Shown one piece after another: positions 44,428 through 55,497 of a stretch of DNA of 64,000 nt. The notes under the pieces are model-generated. The model made no database searches and was not told where the DNA came from. It was given only the letters and a program-made list of their open reading frames with translations. The DNA comes from Megalopta genalis (taxonomy: Eukaryota; Arthropoda; Insecta; Hymenoptera; Halictidae). Each line of letters begins with the position of its first letter. Within the stretch, counting starts at the first letter, position 1. The position numbers and the translations under genes were made by a program. The stretch spans positions 1,736,001 through 1,800,000 of the forward strand of contig NW_027476096.1 in the NCBI RefSeq assembly GCF_051020955.1, read 5' to 3'.

Positions 44428-47400
44428 ATGGCTCCCCCAGTTAACAACCAAAGATTAGTCGATAAACTAAACATCGTTTCGGTAAATGTAAACTCCATAA
44501 TCACCAACGAAAGACGAGCGACTTTAACAGACTTTTTGACATTACACGCCCCTGATATAACACTACTCTGCGAAACAAAACTTAGTCCTAGCCATAAGCT
44601 ATTTTTTAAAGATTACAACTTAATAAGGACAGACAGACCAAACTCTAAGCAGGGTGGGGGAACGGCTATTTTAATTCGCAATAGTTTCAAATACAAGACA
44701 AGAAACATACGCACAGACAACGCAAATCCATGTCTTGAATTCACGATAATAGAAATTAGTTTACCCGATAACCATAAATTATTACCTATAGCAGGCTATG
44801 CAACAAGCAACTGCAAGAAAGAATTCATGCAGGATCTCAAATGCCTTTTCCAGAAACTAAAACTGGAACAAACAAAAAACTTATATCTCCTTGCAGGTGA
44901 CCTCAACGCAAAACACACTGCATGGGGTAACACTCTAAATAACAGTAGAGGTACATCACTACACTTGTGGAACATAGAAAATCAAATTACATATAGAACA
45001 TCACTGTACAGTACCGAATCCCCATCTTATCCCAAAAGCAACTCCTATATTGACTTATGCTTAGCCGACAACAGAATTAAATTCCACAATACAGAATCGG
45101 GAAAAATAAAATGCATAGAATACGATAGCGACCATAAAGCACTGCAAATGACCATCTCTGTAGATACAATGCCGTTACTTCTGCTGGACATAGATGTTCC
45201 AATCCAAAAAAATAATTACAACAAAGCCGACTGGCCACTGTTCGAAAAACATCTGGAAGATAAGCACGAAGAATTCACCATTCCTAACGACAGAAACCTT
45301 TCAACAAATGAAATAGACGACTACCTAATCCAAATAAACGAGCACATAATAGAAGCAATAAATAATACCGTACCAAAATACAATCACAACCAGAACTCGA
45401 CGGACAAGTACATTACGCCTAACATAGACAGACTCCGCAAAGACAAAAGTTACCTAATCACACAAATAAATAACATTAAGAGAAATAACACTCTATCGTA
45501 CCATGACCAAATAACCGTAAAAGCGTTAAATAAACTGCTAAAGAAAGTGAGACATAAAATAAAATTAGCCTTCTATCAATCAGTCAGCAACCATTGGAAA
45601 CAAAAAATATCTAACGTAGCAAAAATAGAACCTAAAAAACGATTCCCAGAAATTAATAGTATATTCAGACAGAAAGCATACGACACAATAGATACACTAA
45701 AGATACCACAAAACTTATCACCCTTGTTACACGACGCAGAAATAGATAGTGATACTTTAGAAAAAGACAGCGACAACAATTTTATAATTCACAACACCAC
45801 AGATAAATTAAACATACTAGGTACTCATTTCCAGCAGGTACACACCCAAAATGAACACATGGGAAAAACACAACACACCAATATCATAACACAAAAAATT
45901 AGAGTTCTTAGAGAGAAAATTGAGTCGGACAAACGAAATCACAACAGCATCTGTCAATTCTCTAACCAAAACAAATCAAGCAATCCCAATAAACCCAACA
46001 CTCCCGAAAACTATTTCACAAACATCCTAAGCCTTCACAATATATTCCGAAAATTAAACGGCAAAAAATCATCCAGCTTTGACGAAATCCCAAATATAGT
46101 CTTAAAAAAATTACCCGAACGATACATATATTACTACACAATCTTATTTAATAACTGCCTAAACCTATCATACTTCCCTTTGAACTGGAAAACGGCAAAA
46201 CTAATAACTATTAAAAAAAGAGACAAGGAAGGTAGCAATTTATCGAGCTACAGGCCCATCAGTCTACTTCCAAATATTAGCAAAGTGTTCGAAATAATCA
46301 TCAACAATGTAATCAATAGCTACTGTATGAAACATAACATCATCCCCGAAACACAATTCGGTTTCAGACATCGACACTCCACTATACACGCTATAACAAA
46401 ATTCACCAATTGCAGGCAATTGCGTAGGCGCATGTTTCATAGATCTGGAAAAGGCATTTGACACTGTCTGGCTCGAAGGGCTGTTTTTCAAACTGTTAAA
46501 AAAACAATTCCCCATACATTTAATAAAAATGCTATGGGATATGTTGCACGGCAAACGTTTCTTTACTACCGAAGGAAACCAAAAATCCACAAAAAAATTC
46601 TCCATTAACAATGGCCTACAACAAGGAACAGTTAACTCCCCCATCCTGTTCAACATCTACATGAGCGACATGCTCAAAATGTTCGGACTAAACAACACAG
46701 ACGTCACAAACGACAAATCCGCAATAGCGTTCGCTGACGACCTCCTAATATACATAAATCACAGCAAACCCTCCCAAATCCAAATAGATCTGCAAGCGTT
46801 ATACGAAAAAATAGAAAACTACTTTCAAACATGGAAACTAAAAATAAACCCACAAAAGTGCGAAACAATCCTGTTTAAACCTTACATTTCAAAAATATCA
46901 GACGCTAACAATGACGTGAGGAAACACGGAAGAAAATTTTCAATACACACGACGGACCGACCAGACGAACAAATCCCACACAAAGACACAGTACGTTATC
47001 TGGGGGTATTTTTAGACTTCAAATTAAATTATTGCGACCACATACAAATTCAAATAAAAAAAGCCAGCAAAGTCTTCATGTCGCACAAAAAACTTTTCTA
47101 TTCCAAATACCTACACAAATCCGTAAAAATACTCTGCTACAAAACACTTATCAGACCAATCCTAACATATGGCTGTCAAATTTGGTTTAATATCAGTGCA
47201 AGCACCATGGAGAAACTCAGACTATTCGAAAGGAAATGCATCCGGGCTTACCTAGACAAATACAGGTCACCCCAATCAAATTACACCAAATTAATAGCGA
47301 ATCACACACTTTACGAAGAAGCCAAAATCATTCGAATTGACTTATTTATAATAAAACTAATTAGAGATCATTGGAGAAAAGTTAACACTGTAACCACCAA

Positions 47401-47596
47401 CTCCCTCATATCACATTCATTATATCCAAACCCACTATATTTCCATAAAACACTACAAACCGGCTATATACCACCCGAAGCCTTCATATACCTGGACGGA
47501 TCGGGACTCATTCAAAACAAAAACAAGCTACCCGTAATATATCACTACAACAGAAAAACATTTGAGAAAACAATACCATACAATAGCGACCTACAG
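44428..47596 (+). pseudogene. LINE-E ORF2, frameshift in RT, C-terminus replaced
   Basis: ATG at 44428, two bases after the ORF1 stop. Endonuclease intact (IVSVNVNSIITNERR, LLAGDLNAKHTAW, YDSDHKAL). In RT about 20 bases are missing near 46408, where other copies read SDICWARNAG; the frame shifts and continues through FIDLEKAFDTVW, GLQQGTVNSP and FADDLLIY. It ends after HYNRKTFEKTIPYNSD, where the captured ORF begins. Confidence 0.8.
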
Positions 47597-48719
47597 AAGC
47601 CGAGGCTCGGGAGGAAGAGTGCGGCACCAGCGAGCACGTGTCGAAAAGCTACGAGAGGAAAAAGGAAACGTTGCGAGCATAAATCTCGCAAAAGCCTTAC
47701 ATCAGAAATTATACCCTGGAGTTTCGTCAGCACAGTCAGCCGCTGAAAGAATGGAGGCTACTGCTACGCTCCGCGCAATAACGCTCTGCGTTACCACGCG
47801 CTCCATGGGGTTTGGCACAGTAAATATTTTTATCGCATTACTTGACTTACATAACGTGCCTAACAGAGGATCAGTTTATCAGATGTACCGCGTATCTCTC
47901 GCTTTATTTGAAGCTAAAATGCAAAAGTGCCAAGAGGCTGTTTCTGTAATCACAGATCATGCAGATCTGTATGAACACTTGAACAACAGTTCAGACTTTA
48001 TGAGAAACTGCAGGTCCAGGGCAGTCATGCCCGATCCCATAGTGCGACCCATAAACGCTCTCGGTCCCATCAAGGTGTATGATAGTATTTACTATCCCAA
48101 GGTAGCTGTCGAAAGACACGATAGCAATGGACGGTTCATACCACAGAGTGAGAGGGTTTTATTTTCTAATCTACGACGAACAGTTGTTGCTCTGGCGGAT
48201 AATAATGTAGCCATAGAGCACCGTCGTCGCTTCCATGAAAACAATCATATGCCTGGATGCAAATGGAACGACCAACACATCCTGTTGAACCCCGACGATA
48301 TCATCTCGGGTGATTACAATCTAGACCATCTCATAGAAGATATGGATGACATTCAGGCCAAAGTGGCCTTCTTAGCTAAGAAGTCACCTAAATACTTCAC
48401 GGAACCCGTCAACTTTAGCCCTGAAGGAAACAAATCATTACTGGTCTCCAACTATCAAGCCGGAATGAAGGTTAAGGACCGTAACGTTAATGAAACACTC
48501 GCTGATTATGTCCAACGTATGCGAGTTGATGGAGACATCTCCGATTTCGAAAATCTACAACGGCTAACTGGAGCGGAGCAGCTCAACGCAGCATTATGCC
48601 TGTTAGGAGAGAGACCAACTACAACTGCGGCCATGTATCCTGTATATGCGAATCGGGACGCTACTTGTAGTGTCGAGACCAGCAATATGTCCTACAAAGC
48701 GGCACGAAGCATTACTTAA
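47597..48719 (+). pseudogene. Captured unrecognised ORF, copy 3 (5' truncated)
   Basis: Matches copy 1 from GRGSGGRVRHQR (about residue 31) to its end with few differences (for example IDLAK to INLAK and PMPGC to HMPGC). An open frame from 47562 uses an ATG in out-of-frame LINE-E sequence, so any protein would have a foreign first dozen residues. The right end joins LINE-A RT at the same base as in copies 1 and 2. Confidence 0.8.
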
Positions 48720-50308
48720 TTACAATTAAAAAGAAAGGCAAAGACAGTAGCGACCCTAATAGCTACCGTCCAATCAGTCTCCTCCCTAATATCAGTAAAG
48801 TATTCGAAACAATTGTAAATGAAGCGATCAATAACTTCTGCAACTCCAGAAACATCATCCCAGAATCCCAATTTGGCTTCCGTCACAAACACTCCACCAT
48901 CCATGCAATTACCAAATTCACCTCCGATATCTGCTGGGCCAGAAATGCAGGCGACTGCATAGGAGCCGTGCTCATAGATTTAGTGAAAGCCTTTGACACT
49001 GTCTGGCTGGACGGACTTTTCTTTAAACTACTAAAGAAAGAATTTCCCATACATCTAATTAAAATCATCTGGAGCATGCTGCACGATAAAAAATTCTATG
49101 CAATAAACGGTCAATACAAATCAAGCAAAAGCTTCAATATCGTTAACGGCCTGCAACAAGGCACAGTAAACTCTCCTGTCTTGTTTAATATATTCATTAG
49201 CGACCTATTACAAATGTATGGCCTAGATAGCGACAACTCTAAAGGGGCGATTGCCTTTGCGGACGATATCCTAGTCTACACACGCGACAACAAAGTATCC
49301 AAAATACAAACCGAACTACAGGAAACGTTCAATAAAATTCAAGATTATTTCCACACATGGAAACTAAAACTAAACATTAATAAATGCGAAACAATTCTCT
49401 TCAGGCCGTATATCTCAAAAATCTCCGACGCCAATCATGATGTACGAAAACATCACAAAAACTTTCACATCCTTGACAAACACAATCCAAACGTCAAAAT
49501 CCCCCACAAAGAGATTGTGCGCTATCTAGGCATACACCTAGATTTCAAACTAAACTTCAATCAACACATAGAAACACAAATTAACAAAGCACAAAAAGCA
49601 TTTCTCTCCCTCAAAAGATTATTTTATTCGAAAGACCTCAATAAAACGGTAAAAACCCTCTGCTACAAATTATTCATACGACCGATCCTAACATACGGCT
49701 GCCCCATCTGGTTCAACATCAGCGCTGGAACCATGGAAAAATTACGGATCTTCGAGCGGAGATGCCTGAGAGCCTGCCTCAATAAATACCGGACACCCGA
49801 ATCCAACTTCACAAAGAAGATCAAAAACCACAAACTTTACGAGGACGCCAAACTCATCAGAATAGACCTGTTCATCCTCAAACTAATCAGGAACCATTGG
49901 GCCAACACTCGCAACATAAACTCCAACAGCCTCATTTTCGCCACCACATATCCAAACCCAATGTATTTCACCGAAACAATGAAAACTGGCTACATCCCCC
50001 CTGAATCCTTCATCTATTTGGACAGTGAGGGCTACATACAAAATTCGAACAACGTACCAATAATTTACCACGCCTACAGAAGAACATTCGACAAACACAT
50101 CAAGTACAACAAAAACATCAAGATGGACGACCCAAACATACGTTTCAATTATAAATTATCCACAATAGACCTAAGGGACAAACATCGTCAGAACACCAAC
50201 ACATATTGGTGGCTATAACACCACCTAAACATAAATCAGGCGCATATACACCCGATTAAAATCCCCCGATACTAATATGCAACAAACAAAATTTTCCAAG
50301 TGTCTGCC
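48719..50308 (+). pseudogene. LINE-A ORF2 3' half and 3' UTR (copy A3)
   Basis: Same segment as A1 and A2. The frame is open to 50218 with FGFRHKHST, GLQQGTVNSP and FADDILVY, but motif A reads LIDLVKAFDTVW (Glu to Val). It lacks the endonuclease and N-terminal RT. The 3' UTR ends CAAGTGTCTGCC at the tRNA. Confidence 0.85.
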
Positions 50309-50380
50309 TCCTCGATAGTATAGCGGTCAGTATCCCCGCCTGTCACGCGGGAGACCGGGGTTCGACTCCCCGTCGGGGAG
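50309..50380 (+). tRNA. tRNA-Asp (anticodon GTC), complete
   Basis: 72 nt, the GCGGTCAG/GACTCC variant. Acceptor, D-arm, anticodon (GTC at 50342-50344) and T-arm pair as in the copy at 35089. T-run at 50386-50391. It follows LINE A3 directly and heads unit U4. Confidence 0.9.
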
Positions 50381-51047
50381 AATCATTTTTTATTTTTATT
50401 TTTTATTTTTTATTTTTAATTTTTAATTTTATAATTGCCTACCAAAGCTGATTTAACTATTATGTTATTTTATCTAGTTTACTACTTGTGTATTATTATT
50501 CGTAAGTGGATTTTGCTATACTATTAATATTATTTCTGTATTATATCCTTACCTATTACTACTCTAATAATAAGAACTTAGCATTAATATAAACATAAGC
50601 TACGCATAATCCCTAGATAGACCAAAATCAAACATCGTGCAAATAGACATAAGGGCAATAATGTATAGTATTTACAAGGTAGAGTAAGCATTCGCAATTA
50701 ACAAATAACTATATTTAATTAGCATATAAGTATAGACATAGATATTAACTAATAACTTTCCCCCCACCCCTACCTATAAAACCAAAGATTGTACAGTTTT
50801 TTTCCTATCCGTGCCTTTCTGTACAAAAATACAACCGTTAGCAATTAAGTAAACCAAACTTAGCCTTAAGTATATAAGAGCTGCAATAAGTGCCATAATA
50901 GTGAACATAAGTTTAAACCGTGCGTGCCCGAACGTCTGGGCCTTTAGTTTATACCTTTTTTAGCGTTTAAGTTTATTGTACCCCATGTAAATATTGTATG
51001 TAATTTTGGCACAATAAACGCTTGTTACTAAAAAAAAAAAAAAAAAA
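50381..51047 (+). repeat. tRNA-Asp-headed unit U4, body
   Basis: Nearly identical to the U3 body, slightly shorter near its 3' end (TTTAGTTTATACC, missing the AATTATATC stretch). It ends ACAATAAACGCTTGTTACT plus about 17 A, then tRNA nt 15. Confidence 0.75.
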
Positions 51048-51544
51048 GTGGTTAGTATCCCCGCCTGTCACGCGGGAGACCGGGGTTCGATTCCCCGTCG
51101 GGGAGAATATTATTTTATTATTTTTTTTTCTTTTCTTCTCTAATTATGTTTTCAACATGAATACATGTAAATTAGCTTCTCTAATCCTCCCCCCCCCTTC
51201 ACCTCCCTATCCCCATTCCTCTGCTTCCCCCTAATTACATAAGATCGATCCGATATAGTTTTTCTCGCCATTTTTCTATATGTAAAATACCAAACGACAG
51301 ACCAAATCCCAATTTATAATACTCGACATCGCCTAGCAATAAGTGCGACAATAACATAACAGACCAGACCACGCGCACTCCAGGTTAGGAGTCATTGGTC
51401 TTTATTATATGTAACTTCTACACGCCACGTTTTCCTTATTTTTGTACGTTTGTTATAAGGACATCTTTGTTATACCTTTTTTTGTTATTTCGCTTTTTAT
51501 GTATATTTTATTGGCATAATAAACGTATGTTAAAAAAAAAAAAA
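51048..51544 (+). repeat. tRNA-Asp-headed unit U5
   Basis: Head 51048-51105 (nt 15-72), TTTT at 51113-51116, and a more divergent, shorter body. It keeps the ATAAGTGCGACAATAACATA and GGCATAATAAACG elements and ends in an A-run. Confidence 0.7.
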
Positions 51545-51765
51545 GCGGTCAGTATCCCCGCCTGTCACGCAGGAGACCGGGGTTCGACTCCCCTAGTAAA
51601 ACAATACTCGATTAAGTTGTCACTAATTACAATAAGTGTTGTGTAAATATTCTGTTGACAAACTGTGCGTACCTGGATTTTCTAGCCTTTAGTTTAGTAT
51701 TTTAAGTTTTCAATATTGTAATACTTTTTTTTTATCGTTTAAGTTTATTGTATCTCTCAGTAGGT
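51545..51765 (+). repeat. tRNA-Asp-headed unit U6, deleted and truncated
   Basis: The head stops at nt 63 (51593) and continues straight into sequence matching U1 from about 35529, so the rest of the head and about 370 bp of body are missing. One base in the anticodon stem is changed (GCGGG to GCAGG). The homology ends near 51765. Confidence 0.7.
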
Positions 51766-52310
51766 ATATATGTTGCGTTCTGCAATGAAGGGCGAGGGGA
51801 AGGCTGAAACCGGGGGGGAGGGTAAAGGGAAGGAAGCGTCATCGTGAGCAGCACGCGTTGGCGGAGGGGATATCGAAGCGATATCGGGGATTTTGATATA
51901 ATATTGTAGAGAGCAAGAGAGAGGGATGCATTGCAGCGGTTGTTCTCTCTCTTGCAAACGATGCGAATTTTCTCGGGCGTTGCGGAAGTGTTTTGAAGAG
52001 AGGCGCCATGCATTTGTAGAAGTTTGTGGTTTTGTATCCGGAGAGACTCGCGGATGCTTTACCCGGGGAAGTCGCTTGCGAAGCGATATCGGGATTTTGG
52101 TCTCATTAAGATTTTATTATAGTAACGTTTTTTATCTCGGCATAATATTGTAGAGAGCGAGGGAGAGGGATACGTTGTAGCAGTTTTTTCTCTTGCACCA
52201 TAAATAGGTTGCTGAAACACGACGCGAGTTAAACGGTTACCATACTGCGCATTGTGACAACGAAGTTTTTTTAAAGAGAAGTACATATATATATTATATA
52301 TCTTGAAAAA
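51766..52310. repeat. Non-coding stretch with imperfect direct repeats
   Basis: Two related blocks, 51893-51975 and 52139-52205 (ATAATATTGTAGAGAGCRAG then GAGAGGGATRC), each preceded by GAAGCGATATCGGG. A CATAAATAGG at about 52199 could be a TATA-like element before the gene remnant at 52316. No protein recognised. Confidence 0.45.
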
Positions 52311-52315
52311 TTTTC

Positions 52316-52870
52316 GCGGTTGATTTTATTGTAGACGGGTTTAGTTTTAAAAAAAACTTTATTTGCAAAGAACTTGCTATTATTAACGTTCATTCCGGGG
52401 AAAGTGAATTGTTCGAGTTTGAGTTGGATTGCAATTATAAAGATTTAACGATGGAAGATCGTAAAAGTGCGTGGTACGTTACAAACTTTCTGCACGGAAT
52501 ACCGTTTAGAAATTTTAATGGTAAAATTAATTATCGGGTGTGAGGATATCGGGAATATCATAAGAAAATTTATACAGCCATATAAAAATCCCACAATTGG
52601 ATACAAAGGAGGGATTATTGAACGGGACATTTTGTTAAAAATCGGAATAAAATCAAGAAACCTAGAGGACTTTGGGTGTCCGAAGTATGATATTTTGATA
52701 ACCGACCCTTCATATGGAAAATTTGATAGTCCGTGCAGGTTGCATTGTTGGATACCAAAGAAAGGATTGAGTAAGAAATATCATTGTTGTTTGAGTAAGG
52801 TCCACGTTTTTAGGGAACGGCTGGTTAAATTAAAAGGTAATGGTATTTTTTTCTTTTATATTTATTGCAA
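52316..52870 (+). pseudogene. Polinton-associated gene of unknown function, copy 1
   Basis: The frame starts DFIVDGFSFKKNFICKELAIINV and continues SAWYVTNFLHGIPFRNFNGKI. It then breaks near 52540; the end (GYKGGIIERDILLKIGIKSRNLEDFGCPKYD, read in another frame) leads to SPCRLHCWIP. The same protein is repeated at 53407 and 54374. A Cys pair (CP-K-C in copy 2) and an RLHCW segment recur. I do not know the function; the neighbouring PolB points to a Polinton gene. Confidence 0.5.
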
Positions 52871-52905
52871 ATGATTTTCATTGTTTTTCTACTACATCTT
52901 CTTTT

Positions 52906-52955
52906 AGAGAGGGAAGATGGATTATCGGCGTGAGGAGGATAGGCTCCGAAGCTCT
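52906..52955 (+). pseudogene. BIR-gene 5' fragment
   Basis: GAGGGAAGATGGATTATCGG and the next 30 bases match the start of the BIR gene at 56355 (MDYRREEDRLRS versus MDYRCEEDRLRS), then change to Gypsy pol sequence. Confidence 0.6.
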
Positions 52956-53130
52956 GTTACAAAAATGGTCATTACGAATTGAAACGTATGCCTTCGGCTT
53001 AAGAAATGCTCCAGCCACCTTTCAGCGATTTTTTTACATTTATTTTGCAACAAAAGCACGAGAGAGCATTCTGTACTCTTCGCGAAATTCTGACAACGGA
53101 ACCCTTGTTCCAGTACCCAGACTTGGTACG
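52956..53130 (+). pseudogene. Gypsy pol fragments (RT then RNase H start)
   Basis: NGHYELKRMPSA-type sequence with LRNAPATFQRF (RT), then directly QQKHERAFCTLREILTTEPLFQYPDL, which lies some 450 bp further on in the full Gypsy copy (16600 versus 17055). The intervening RT part is deleted. Confidence 0.7.
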
Positions 53131-53239
53131 GAGGCGGAAGTACTGCCGCGAGTTCCGGTGTGTATGGAGGGGGAAGGGCCGCGGCGAGCTCCGTGGTGGG
53201 AGAAGTCTCGCGGTTTCGCATTTTATACGCGTTATCGAT

Positions 53240-53407
53240 AGTCGCTTACCTTCCGGTCTTCTCATCTTATTGAATTTAATTATGCAGCGTTTTCTTATCG
53301 CGCATCCATTTTTATGACGTTGTAGAGGGGAACTACACGTGTGCGCATATTAATAAATAGATGAGGCATAACGCGGAGCAAATCAAATCGTTCTCGCGAA
53401 GTAAAAG
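53240..53407 (+). repeat. Upstream repeat of the Polinton-associated gene
   Basis: Matches 54186-54340 closely (TATGCAGCGTTTTCTTATYG, then TTTTTATGACGTTGTAGAGG, and AAATAGATGARGCATAACGC). Each block lies just before a copy of the DMD(A/G)F gene, so gene plus upstream region was duplicated. Confidence 0.75.
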
Positions 53408-53835
53408 TGTACATGTCTGCAATCGATTTTATAGTTGACATGGATGCTTTCAACATCAAAAAAAAGTTTGAGTGTAAGGAGTTGGCCACCATAAATGTAC
53501 ATACCGGCCTAGAAATTCTCTACGAATTTGAACTAGGCGTCCGCTACACTGATTTGAGCAAAGCTGATCAAGAGTCTGCGTGGTATGTCACGAATTTTAT
53601 ACATGGGATCCCCTATAAAAATTTTTCGGGGAAAATAAATCATCAACAAAAAGACATCGGTCTTATAATTAAAATTTTCATTCGCGGCTACAAGGATCCC
53701 GTAATCGCATATAAGGGGGGGGGGGGGCATATAGAACAAGACATATTGCGCGAAATTGGCGTTCGAAGCATAAATTTAGAAGTTTTTGATTGCCCCAAAT
53801 GTGAAACTTTAATCGCGGACCCGAAATATGGGTGC
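53407..53835 (+). pseudogene. Polinton-associated gene of unknown function, copy 2
   Basis: The most complete copy: DFIVDMDAFNIKKKFECKEL, SAWYVTNFIHGIPYKNFSGKI, then a run of 13 G (53715-53727) replacing the GGII part of copy 1, then EQDILREIGVRSINLEVFDC. It passes without break into PolB-like sequence in another frame at about 53832, losing the RLHCW end. Confidence 0.5.
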
Positions 53836-54155
53836 TGGAGAAACAGGAAGATCAAGGTCATGGAACTTGTCGCAGATATCAGCATCACCGTGCCTTCAGC
53901 GTAGGCTACTATCTTCATTGTCGATACGACAGCTCCGTGTGCGAGTATCGGACTTATTGCAACGAGAAAGATTGTATCGCGTGGTTCGCATCGGAGTTTT
54001 ACAAGTTGAGCCTTAAATTGCAAATTTCGGAATTCGATACCGCCACGCATTGCCACGTGTGCGAAGAACCGTTCGGCGATCGCGACGTACGAGTGCGCGA
54101 TCATTGTCATTTCACGGGCGCGCATCATGGTCCGGTACACAACAATTGCAATTAA
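53832..54155 (+). pseudogene. Polinton DNA polymerase B, fragment 1 (zinc/HNH-like region)
   Basis: GYYLHCRYDSSVCEYRTYC then CHVCEEPFGDRDVRVRDHCH and FTGAHHGPVHNNCN are the hallmark region of protein-primed family-B polymerases of Polintons (CxxC, VRDHCHxTG, H-N-x-CN). It ends with TAA where the family continues (LNY). Upstream exonuclease parts are absent. Confidence 0.75.
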
Positions 54156-54185
54156 GAGGACTCTTGGACACGTTATCTTCCAGGG

Positions 54186-54340
54186 TTTTAGTTTTCTCAT
54201 CTTGTTGAATTTAAATATGCAGCGTTTTCTTATTGCGCTTCCATTTTTATGACGTTGTAGAGGGGAACTACGCGTGTGCGCATGTTAATAAATAGATGAA
54301 GCATAACGCGGAGCAAATCAAATCGTTGTTGTGAAAAGTG
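54186..54340 (+). repeat. Second copy of the upstream repeat
   Basis: See 53240-53407; the two differ by scattered substitutions. It separates PolB fragment 1 from fragment 2, so a duplicated segment has been inserted or recombined into the polymerase gene. Confidence 0.7.
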
Positions 54341-54373
54341 AGCATGCACCTTCTACTGAAAATATTTTAAACA

Positions 54374-54640
54374 TGTCAAAAGTTGATTTCATCATCGATA
54401 TGGATGGATTTAATATCCATAAAAATTTTGTTTGTAAGGAAATGGCAATCGTGAACGTGCAAACAGGCTACGCTGCCCGCTACGAGAAAAAGACATATTA
54501 CGCGAAATTGGCGTTCGTAGCATAAATTTAGAAATTTTTGGTTGCCTCAAATTTGAAACTTTAATCGCGGACCCGAAATATGGGTCATATGACGTGCCAT
54601 GTAGACTTCATTGTTGGACGCCTAGTTCAACTTCGAAGCA
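54374..54640 (+). pseudogene. Polinton-associated gene of unknown function, copy 3
   Basis: DFIIDMDGFNIHKNFVCKEMAIVNV, then a deletion to KDILREIGVRSIN. A TAA follows, then, in frame with other copies, LRTRNMG-type sequence and VPCRLHCWTPSSTS. It shows the RLHCW end missing from copy 2. Confidence 0.5.
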
Positions 54641-54689
54641 GAAGGTACAGCAGTACCACTGTGCCCTCAGCGAGGTGTGCAACGACAAC

Positions 54690-54760
54690 AACGAGGGTGG
54701 AGACGCCAACGATGACGACAACGAGGGTGGAGACGTCAACGATGACGACGACGACAAGAA
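54690..54760 (+). repeat. Short GAC/AAC-rich tandem repeat
   Basis: About two and a half units of ACGACAACGAGGGTGGAGAC with AACGATGACGACGAC stretches, encoding Asp/Asn/Gly-rich residues in one frame. It looks like slippage expansion within the acidic region before PolB DSPVGYILEVDL. Confidence 0.6.
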
Positions 54761-55039
54761 TTGGTCGACGATGCGAGCGATTTCAACGTCGATTCCATGC
54801 CGATCGACAGCCCCGTCGGATACATTTTAGAGGTCGACTTAGAGTATCCTCAGGAAATTCATGATGCTCACGCGGATCTTCCATTTTGTCCGATTCATGA
54901 GGTTAGAGCGTTGCAAAAGAAATTGCTAGCAACGGATAGTGACAAGAACCGTTACGTTCTCCATTATCGATACCTCCAGCAATGTTTGAGACATAATTTA
55001 AAATTGAAGAGAATCCATCGGATACTGGAGTTCGAGTAA
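54761..55039 (+). pseudogene. Polinton DNA polymerase B, fragment 2
   Basis: DSPVGYILEVDLEYPQEIHD, DLPFCPIHEV, KKLLATDSDKNRYVLHYRYL and CLRHNLKLKRIHRILEFE are typical of the polymerase domain before motif B. It breaks at a TAA (55037-55039), and the next residues follow in another frame. Confidence 0.75.
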
Positions 55040-55497
55040 TCGAGCTGGTTATACGTGCTTACATAGATTTAAACACGAGATTGCGCGCCAGCGCGAACAC
55101 AGATTTCTCGACGAATCTGTTCAAACTGATGAACAACGCGGTTTTCGGAAAGACGATGGAGAACTTGCGAAATTGCGTGAAGTTGCTCTCACGATGGAGC
55201 GGTCAACACGGTGCAAAACGTTTAATATCCCGACCAAATTTCTACAGCTGTACCGTATTCTCCGAGGATTTTGTTGCGATTCAAATGAAACAGCTTTCCA
55301 TTAAATTTTATAAACCCGTTTACATAGGCAGGTCGGTGTTGGACATATCAAAATTACGTTTGTATGATTTTCATTACAGCTACATGCATCCAAATTTTCA
55401 AGAGAGATGCAAAATTTTGTACACGAACACGGACAGTTTGATTTATCGGATTGCTTTCGACGTTGCGTACGAGAAGATAAAACGTGACATTGACTGA
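55040..55497 (+). pseudogene. Polinton DNA polymerase B, fragment 3 (motifs B and C)
   Basis: TNLFKLMNNAVFGKTMENLR (motif B region with the K-NxxxG pattern), then FSEDFVAIQMKQ, PVYIGRSVLDISKLRLYDFH and YTNTDSLIY. The family motif C is YxDTDS; here the first catalytic Asp is Asn (55426-55428), so the polymerase would be inactive even without the stops. It ends at TGA 55497. Confidence 0.8.

Larger units (their letters stand above)
42473..47596 (+). mobile_element. LINE-E copy, 3' end replaced
   Basis: 5' UTR 42473-42652, ORF1, ORF2. About 150 bp before its expected end, at CGACCTACAGAA, it switches to the captured ORF and the LINE-A tail. With the tRNA fragment on the left and the complete tRNA on the right (50309), 42473-50308 looks like a single mosaic insertion. 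Confidence 0.8.

Noticed and set aside
24741..50308. Assigning the LINEs to the R1 clade because of the 14-bp target duplication and gene-targeting habit
   Set aside because: The RT motifs (GLQQGTVNSP, LDLEKAFDTVW) look more like the Jockey/I group; clade placement needs a tree.
51022..51234. Short open frames across the tRNA heads (35702, 51022, 51395)
   Set aside because: They translate tRNA and poly(A) sequence; no protein is expected.
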